NCBI RefSeq assembly: GCF_900101755.1 | Contig: NZ_FNAE01000002.1 | Span: 566,617-630,616, forward strand | Origin: Ectopseudomonas alcaliphila | GTDB taxonomy: Bacteria > Pseudomonadota > Gammaproteobacteria > Pseudomonadales > Pseudomonadaceae | Length of the DNA: 64,000 nucleotides | Reading direction: 5' to 3' | Shown here: positions 57,818 to 64,000 of the stretch, piece by piece | Position numbering within the stretch: position 1 is the stretch's first letter | Layout of the letters: each line of letters opens with the position of its first letter | Notes under the pieces: generated by a model | Told to the model about the DNA's origin: nothing | The model's database searches: none | Seen by the model: the letters and a program-made list of their open reading frames with translations, nothing else | Program-made: the position numbers and the translations under genes

Positions 57818-57884
57818 GTAGGGTGGGCTTTAGCCCACCAAGCTGGTCGCAGTTGGCGTGGCGGTGGGCTGAAGCCCACCCTAC
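57818..57884. repeat. Paired GTAGGGTGGGC repeat after trxA
   Basis: GTAGGGTGGGCTTTAGCCCACC (from 57818) and GGTGGGCTGAAGCCCACCCTAC (to 57884) form two hairpins and also pair with each other. It starts two bases after the trxA stop. Confidence 0.85.
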
Positions 57885-57895
57885 CGCTCTGCAAG

Positions 57896-57930
57896 AAACC
57901 CTCGCTATTTGCGGGGGTTTTTCGTTTTCA
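57896..57930 (+). terminator. Rho-independent terminator after trxA
   Basis: AAACCCTCGC (57896-57905) pairs with GCGGGGGTTT (57911-57920) with one mismatch, followed by TTCGTTTT. The gap to rho (57931-58110) contains no gene. Confidence 0.8.
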
Positions 57931-58110
57931 GGGCTAGACGCTGTTTTTTCACGGTGTTAAATTCGACCCCGCTGCATCCTCCATGCAGCTCTCTGCACGC
58001 CGTCGCCGATTCATTCCTATACGAACTCGTTCGCGATCCTGTCGCCTTCTCTGCGGCGCGGCCTCTCAAGCTAACAGCTTTCTTCTCCTCTCGATGATCA
58101 CGTCATTCCT

Positions 58111-59370
<1,260 letters not shown>

Positions 59371-59385
59371 GCGTTGTGGCTTGCC

Positions 59386-59411
59386 AAAAGGCCGGGGAAA
59401 CCCGGCCTTTT
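59386..59411 (+). terminator. Rho-independent terminator after rho
   Basis: AAAAGGCCGGG-GAAA-CCCGGCCTTTT is a perfect 11-base stem with a GNRA-type loop. Confidence 0.9.
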
Positions 59412-59504
59412 ACTGTCCGTCACTTTACATGGGCGCTTCTGAAAGTCCGACTTCGGCGCTAAACTTTGCGGCCGACTCTTGCCTGTCCGACACGAGGCTC
59501 CTGC

Positions 59505-60968
59505 ATGCAGTATCGCGACCTGCGCGATTTCATCCGTGAACTGGAAAAGCGCGGTGAACTCAAGCGTATCCAGACCCCGGTATCGCCGATCCTGGAAATG
59601 ACCGAAATCTGCGACCGCACCCTGCGCAAGGGCGGCCCGGCGCTGCTGTTCGAAAAGCCCACCGGCTTCGATGTGCCAGTACTCGGCAACCTGTTCGGCA
59701 CGCCCAAACGGGTGGCACTGGGCATGGGCGCCGAGGAGGTGTCCGAACTGCGCGAGATCGGTAAGCTGCTGGCCTTTCTCAAGGAGCCCGAGCCACCCAA
59801 GGGCCTCAAGGATGCCTGGAGCAAGCTGCCGATCTTCAAGAAGGTCATTTCCATGGCACCCAAGGTGGTCAAGGACGCGCCTTGCCATGAGGTGATCGAG
59901 GAAGGCGATGACGTCGACCTGAGCAAGCTGCCGATCCAGCACTGCTGGCCGGGCGACGTGGCGCCGCTGATCACCTGGGGCCTGACCATCACCAAGGGCC
60001 CGAACAAGGAGCGGCAGAACCTCGGTATCTATCGCCAGCAGGTGATCGGCCGCAACAAGGTGATCATGCGTTGGCTCAGTCACCGTGGCGGCGCGCTGGA
60101 TTACCGGGAGTGGTGCCAGAAGTACCCGGACAAGCCCTACCCCGTCTGCGTCGCGCTTGGCGCCGATCCGGCCACCATCCTCGGCGCCGTGACGCCGGTA
60201 CCGGACACCCTCTCCGAATATGCTTTCGCCGGGCTGTTGCGCGGTCATCGCACCGAGCTGATCAAGGCGCGCGGCAGTGATCTGCAGGTGCCGGCCAGTG
60301 CCGAGATCGTCCTGGAGGGCGTGATCCATCCGGGCGAGACCGCGCCGGAAGGCCCTTACGGCGACCACACCGGCTACTACAACGAAGTCGACACCTTCCC
60401 GGTGTTCACCGTCGAGCGCATCACCCGTCGCCGCGATCCGATCTACCACAGCACCTACACCGGCCGGCCGCCGGATGAGCCGGCGATTCTCGGCGTGGCG
60501 CTGAACGAAGTGTTCGTGCCGATCCTGCAAAAGCAGTTCCCCGAGATCACCGACTTCTACCTGCCACCGGAAGGCTGTTCCTACCGCATGGCGGTGGTGA
60601 CCATGAAGAAGCAGTACCCGGGCCACGCCAAGCGCGTAATGCTCGGTGTGTGGTCGTTCCTGCGACAGTTCATGTACACCAAGTTCGTTATCGTCACCGA
60701 CGACGACATCAACGCACGGGACTGGAATGACGTGATCTGGGCGATTACCACGCGCATGGACCCCAAGCGCGACACGGTGATGATCGACAACACGCCGATC
60801 GACTACCTCGACTTCGCCTCGCCGATCTCCGGCCTCGGCTCGAAGATGGGCCTGGACGCCACCCACAAATGGCCGGGGGAAACCACGCGCGAGTGGGGCC
60901 GCGCCATCGAGAAGGACCCGGCCGTGGTGGCGCGGGTAGATGAGCTTTGGGCCAGTCTGGGAATCTGA
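59505..60968 (+). CDS. ubiD: 3-octaprenyl-4-hydroxybenzoate decarboxylase UbiD
   Basis: Prenylated-FMN decarboxylase of ubiquinone synthesis, 487 residues. Recognisable parts are [22 protein letters not shown], the catalytic E-R-E type residues in [28 protein letters not shown], and [23 protein letters not shown] precedes ATG 59505. It is followed, after a repeat, by a flavin/ferredoxin reductase-like gene, a pairing that resembles ubiD-fre of E. coli. Confidence 0.96.
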   Translation: MQYRDLRDFIRELEKRGELKRIQTPVSPILEMTEICDRTLRKGGPALLFEKPTGFDVPVLGNLFGTPKRVALGMGAEEVSELREIGKLLAFLKEPEPPKGLKDAWSKLPIFKKVISMAPKVVKDAPCHEVIEEGDDVDLSKLPIQHCWPGDVAPLITWGLTITKGPNKERQNLGIYRQQVIGRNKVIMRWLSHRGGALDYREWCQKYPDKPYPVCVALGADPATILGAVTPVPDTLSEYAFAGLLRGHRTELIKARGSDLQVPASAEIVLEGVIHPGETAPEGPYGDHTGYYNEVDTFPVFTVERITRRRDPIYHSTYTGRPPDEPAILGVALNEVFVPILQKQFPEITDFYLPPEGCSYRMAVVTMKKQYPGHAKRVMLGVWSFLRQFMYTKFVIVTDDDINARDWNDVIWAITTRMDPKRDTVMIDNTPIDYLDFASPISGLGSKMGLDATHKWPGETTREWGRAIEKDPAVVARVDELWASLGI

Positions 60969-60978
60969 GTCTGTGTGT

Positions 60979-61044
60979 GGGAGCGAGCTCTGCTCGCGAA
61001 CCTGGATAACAGCAAAAGCTTCGCATCGCGATGCTCGCTCCTAC
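60979..61044. repeat. REP-like palindrome, GGAGCGAGC type
   Basis: GGGAGCGAGC (from 60979) and GCTCGCTCCTAC (61033-61044) are outer arms; TCGCGAA/TTCGCATCGCGA pair inside. A GTAGGAGC-family element between ubiD and the reductase gene. Confidence 0.7.
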
Positions 61045-61094
61045 AAAAGCAACGCAACGTACCAATAGCAATGCACCAACGAGAGAGCTTAGGT

Positions 61095-62060
61095 TTGAGA
61101 GTCACCCTGCAACCTTCCGGTGTCACCCTCGCGCTGCAGCCGGGCGAACGTATTCTCGATGGTGCTCGGCGCCTGGGCTACGACTGCCCGCAGAGTTGCC
61201 GCAATGGCAACTGCCATATCTGCGCTGCGCTGCTGGTGGAGGGGCGCGTGCGGCAGAACGGCATCGAGCTGGATCATGGCGAGCTGTTCACCTGTCTGGC
61301 TGAGCCGCTGGAAGATTGTGTGCTGCACTGGGACGGCGTGCTGGCGCCGGGAGAATTGCCGGTGCGCGAGCTGGGCTGCCAGGTGAGCGAGTGCCAGGCC
61401 GTTGGCGGCGACGTGTTCCGCGTGCGCCTGCGCACCCCGGCCGGCAAGGTGCCGCGCTATCACGCCGGGCAGTACCTGTTGCTGCAGCGCCCGGATGGCG
61501 AGATGGCGGCGTTCTCCCTGGCTTCGGCGCCGCACGCCGGGCGTGAGCTGGAGCTGCACATCCTCGCTCGTGAAGACAGCAGCATCGCGCTGCTGGAGCA
61601 CCTGCGCGCAACCGGCATGGCTCGCGTGCAGATGCCCTATGGTGACACGCACCTCGCCGACCTACCCGATGGACCGCTGGTGCTGATCGCCGCCGGCACC
61701 GGCATGGGCCAGATGCACAGCCTGATCGAGCACTGCCGCGCGGCGGGTTTTGCCCATCCGGTGCACCTGTACTGGGGCGCGCGTCGGCCCGAGGATTTCT
61801 ACGAGCTGCCACATTGGGCCGAGTGGCAACAGCTGGATAACCTGCACCTGCATCAGGTGGTCAGCGACCAGTGTGGCTGGCAGGGTCGTTGCGGCTTGCT
61901 GCACGAAGCGGTGCGCGAAGACTTCCCCGATCTCAAGTCGCTGCACGTCTACGCCAGCGGCTCACCGGCGATGGTCTACGCCACGCTCGATGCGCTGGTC
62001 GAAGCCGGCATGGACGCTCACCAGATGCGCGCCGACGTATTCGCCTACGCGCCGCGCTAA
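61095..62060 (+). CDS. Ferredoxin-fused NAD(P)H-flavin reductase
   Basis: 321 residues. The N-terminal plant-type 2Fe-2S domain (about 1-85) has CRNGNCHIC with the fourth ligand in FTCLAEP; a ferredoxin-reductase FAD domain follows (YHAGQYLLLQRPDGEMAAFSLAS) and an NAD domain (LIAAGTGMGQM, YWGARRPEDFYEL). Like CDP-6-deoxy-glucoseen reductase-type enzymes and Fre. TTG 61095 is chosen because GAGAGAG precedes it and it gives the usual RVTLQPSG opening; ATG 61071 is the alternative, without a ribosome site. It may supply reduced flavin for UbiX/UbiD; that is inference. Confidence 0.9.
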   Translation: MRVTLQPSGVTLALQPGERILDGARRLGYDCPQSCRNGNCHICAALLVEGRVRQNGIELDHGELFTCLAEPLEDCVLHWDGVLAPGELPVRELGCQVSECQAVGGDVFRVRLRTPAGKVPRYHAGQYLLLQRPDGEMAAFSLASAPHAGRELELHILAREDSSIALLEHLRATGMARVQMPYGDTHLADLPDGPLVLIAAGTGMGQMHSLIEHCRAAGFAHPVHLYWGARRPEDFYELPHWAEWQQLDNLHLHQVVSDQCGWQGRCGLLHEAVREDFPDLKSLHVYASGSPAMVYATLDALVEAGMDAHQMRADVFAYAPR

Positions 62061-62069
62061 GGGTCAATG

Positions 62070-62093
62070 GCGATCAGATAAGGTTGCCAAAGC
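62070..62093. repeat. GATCAGATAAGGTTGCCAAAGC tract
   Basis: This tract, which starts 9 bases after the reductase stop, is close to CGATCAGATAGTTACCAAAGC inside the element at 23709-23801. It opens a 533-base gap (62061-62593) without genes. Confidence 0.55.
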
Positions 62094-62127
62094 CTAGCGC
62101 CTGTCAGTTAAGGCCGTACGCGTTTGG

Positions 62128-62234
62128 CTCCCCTTTCCCGCTTGCGGGAGAGGGGCCGGGGGAGAGGGCTGAAATATCGGCGAAATGGCCATTCACCTCT
62201 CCCCCTAGCCCTCTCCCCAGAGGGGCGAGGGGAC
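62128..62234. repeat. CCCTCTCCC-type palindromic repeat
   Basis: CCCCTTTCCCGCTTGCGGGA (62130-62149) with AGAGGGG to 62154 is a hairpin. A second pair, AGAGGG (near 62163) and CCCTCTCCCC (near 62208), encloses it. Related to 51140-51264. Confidence 0.65.
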
Positions 62235-62280
62235 CGACCGTGTTCGAGCGATTGACCGCATTACGCCAACGCCGCCTTTC

Positions 62281-62306
62281 GTAGGAGCCCCGCCCCGGGG
62301 CGAAGC
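62281..62306. repeat. GTAGGAGCCCCGCCCCGGGG unit
   Basis: Exact reverse complement of the unit at 35661-35686. Confidence 0.8.
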
Positions 62307-62461
62307 TTTCGTTGCTCGCCCTCCTGGCGGCAACACTTCAGGCCATCACAGGGCGGAGGCAAAAATTGCTTCCGGCATGTTTTCGAGTTCGCGCTCCCCT
62401 TGTTCGCGACGAGGCACCGCTGCGCAAAGGGGCAGTACGTCTCATCTTCAGCCGCCGCTTG

Positions 62462-62540
62462 TCGATCCGTTCGGATCGATGTCCCCAAACGTGAAGTTGT
62501 TCATTTTTTAGCCATTTGATGGCTGAAGACCAGGTGGTCT
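62462..62540. promoter_or_regulatory. Three short perfect palindromes upstream of the two-partner-secretion gene
   Basis: TCGATCCG-TT-CGGATCGA (62462-62479), AGCCAT-TTG-ATGGCT (62510-62524) and AGACCA-GG-TGGTCT (62527-62540) lie in AT-richer DNA within 55-130 bases of the start at 62594. Any could be an operator; none matches a factor I can name. Confidence 0.4.
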
Positions 62541-62593
62541 AATTCCCGCCGATTCTCTATCGCCGTTTTTCTGCTATTCAAAGGACTGAAGGC

Positions 62594-64000
62594 ATGCTTT
62601 CTCGTATTAGCCCTTTGGCCATATGGCTGTGCTTATCCCTTCCCGCTATCGCGCTGGCGCAGACGCCGGGCGACCGTGAGCTGATCCGCGAGCGCCAGGA
62701 GCGCCTGTTGCAGGAGCAGCAACGCCGCCTCGACGAGTTGCAGCAACTCCCAGGTGAAACGCCTCAACTGCAAACCGCCCCCGTCGAAGACGAACGCTGC
62801 TTCGACATCGAGCAGATCCGCCTGGAAGGTGCCACTCTCCTCGCTGAGGACGACCAGCAGGCCATTCTGCAGCGTTTCGCTGGCGAGTGTTTGGGCGTTG
62901 GTCAGCTCAACGAGCTGCTCAAGGCCATCACCCAGTTCTATATCGACCGGGGCTACGTGACCTCGCGCGCCTATCTACCGCAGCAGGATCTGTCCTCGGG
63001 CGAGCTACGGGTCATCGTGGTCGAAGGCCGCCTGGAAGGGCTGGACAGCTCCGAGTTGGCCAGTGATCGTGAACTGACCATGGGTTTCCCCGGCCAGCCC
63101 GGCGAAGTGCTGGACCTGCGCGAACTGGAGCAACTGGTCGACCAGCTCAACCGCTTGCCGTCGCGCCAGGCCCAGCTGGAGCTGGTGCCGGGCGAAGAGG
63201 TAGGCGGCAGCCGCGTCCGCTTGCAAGGCCAGCGCGACAAACCCTGGCGTGCCGGGCTCAACCGCCACAACGACGGCCAGAAAAGCACCGGCGAGCAACA
63301 GTGGGGCCTGAGCTTCGACTGGGACAGCCCGCTTGGTCTGGCCGACCAGCTCAGCCTGCGCGCCAATCGCGATGCGGTGAGCGACAGCTACCGTCACTCC
63401 CACAGCCAGAGCCTGATCTACCAGATGCCCTACGGCTGGTGGAACTTCAGCTACAGCTACAGCCAGATCTACTACCGCATGCAGAGCGATGGTGGTGGTT
63501 TTCTCTTCGACCAGGATGGCGACAGCAAGACCCACGCCCTTCGCGGCGAGCGTGTGCTACACCGCGACAGCGTCAGCAAGACCGCCTTCAACCTCGGCGT
63601 CAGCCACCAGCGCAGCAACAACTTCATTCTCGGCAACCGCATCGACACCTCCAGCACGCGCCTGTCCGAGGCGCAGCTGGGCTTCAACCATGGCCGCCGT
63701 ATCGGCAGTGCCTTCGTCAACGCTGATCTCGGCTGGCAGCGCGGTATCGGTGCCTTCGACGCCCAGCGCGCCGGTGACCCACAGGGCAGCCAGCCGGTGG
63801 CGCGTTACAACAAATACACCCTGGCCCTGAGCTACCTGCAGCCCTTCGCGCTGTGGGGCGAGTCCTTCAGCTTCGACAGCCTGGCCTACGGCCAGAAGAG
63901 CGAGGACGTGTTGTTCAGCCCGCAGCGCATCAGCATCGGTGGCCTCAGCTCGGTGCGTGGCTTCAAGGACCAGTCGCTGTCCGGCGACACCGGTGGTTAC
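62594..64000 (+). CDS. Two-partner-secretion outer-membrane transporter, CdiB/FhaC/ShlB type (cut by right edge)
   Basis: 469 codons of an expected 550-590 are present. A signal peptide (SPLAIWLCLSLPAIALAQTP) is followed by a charged helix (RELIRERQERLLQEQQRRL) that plugs the pore in this family, two POTRA domains (about 68-215, with CFDIEQIRLEGATLL, ITQFYIDRGYVTSRAYLP and LRVIVVEGRLEG), and beta-barrel strands up to the conserved VRGF motif (SVRGFKDQSL). It exports a large filamentous partner across the outer membrane. AAGGA precedes ATG 62594. The partner gene (cdiA, hemolysin or adhesin) would lie to the right. Confidence 0.93.
   Translation, partial: MLSRISPLAIWLCLSLPAIALAQTPGDRELIRERQERLLQEQQRRLDELQQLPGETPQLQTAPVEDERCFDIEQIRLEGATLLAEDDQQAILQRFAGECLGVGQLNELLKAITQFYIDRGYVTSRAYLPQQDLSSGELRVIVVEGRLEGLDSSELASDRELTMGFPGQPGEVLDLRELEQLVDQLNRLPSRQAQLELVPGEEVGGSRVRLQGQRDKPWRAGLNRHNDGQKSTGEQQWGLSFDWDSPLGLADQLSLRANRDAVSDSYRHSHSQSLIYQMPYGWWNFSYSYSQIYYRMQSDGGGFLFDQDGDSKTHALRGERVLHRDSVSKTAFNLGVSHQRSNNFILGNRIDTSSTRLSEAQLGFNHGRRIGSAFVNADLGWQRGIGAFDAQRAGDPQGSQPVARYNKYTLALSYLQPFALWGESFSFDSLAYGQKSEDVLFSPQRISIGGLSSVRGFKDQSLSGDTGGY

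Noticed and set aside
61071..61094. ATG 61071 as the start of the flavin reductase
   Set aside because: No ribosome site, and the added residues MHQRESLG are not family-like; TTG 61095 with GAGAGAG upstream fits better, though this is not certain.

Overview
The window is a 64 kb piece of a high-GC gamma-proteobacterial chromosome that is almost certainly Pseudomonas. The gene order rep / GGDEF-EAL / MATE / LysR / comM / ubiK / glnK-amtB / yjbQ / sutA / yigB-xerC-DUF484-dapF-lysA-lptM / cyaY / rnk / cyaA / argH / algZ-algR / hemCDXY / dsbB / algQ / FKBP / algP / yheS / FTR1 / elbB / hemB / ppk-ppx / trxA / rho / ubiD follows the P. aeruginosa PA5296-to-PA5236 stretch, as I remember it. The many short hairpin repeats (GTAGGAGC, GTAGCCCGG and GTAGGGTGGGC types) resemble those of the P. 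mendocina/oleovorans/stutzeri side of the genus; that finer placement is inference.

Layout. 1-10 kb: DNA helicase rep (cut by the left edge), a c-di-GMP protein, a MATE exporter divergent from a LysR regulator, a chemoreceptor and comM. 10-13 kb: the nitrogen block, ubiK, a long glnK control region, glnK, an apparent scar of a deleted first amtB, and an intact amtB of another type. 13-20 kb: sutA and a compact operon lysA-dapF-DUF484-xerC-yigB, with lptM upstream, then an AraC regulator, cyaY and a DUF1289 gene. 20-28 kb: rnk, class I cyaA, a string of small minus-strand genes, and argH. 28-41 kb: the alginate and haem block algZ-algR-hemC-hemD-hemX-hemY, then dsbB, rsd/algQ, an FKBP isomerase, the histone-like algP, an ABC-F protein, a small MscS channel and a LysE exporter. 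41-53 kb: a cytochrome c-FTR1 iron permease, small conserved genes, elbB, a fatty acid hydroxylase family membrane protein, DedA, a miniature inverted-repeat element, hemB and ppk, with ppx convergent to ppk.

53-57 kb is a probable inserted islet between ppx and trxA: ureidoglycolate lyase (allA) with a complete amino-acid-type ABC transporter and a divergent FadR-type regulator, which suggests uptake and breakdown of a ureide or related nitrogen source. 57-62 kb returns to core genes: trxA, rho, ubiD and a ferredoxin-flavin reductase. After 62 kb there is a repeat-rich gap of about 530 bases, then the first 469 codons of a two-partner-secretion outer-membrane transporter (CdiB/FhaC/ShlB type). 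Its exported partner, possibly a contact-dependent inhibition toxin or adhesin, would lie beyond the right edge.

Most of the window is conserved housekeeping. The least ordinary signals are a 12-codon leader peptide overlapping the LysR start codon, the amtB scar after glnK, the allA/ABC islet, several families of palindromic repeats including a 141-base element upstream of hemB, and the start of the two-partner-secretion locus. I saw no tRNA, rRNA, CRISPR array, transposase or prophage gene.
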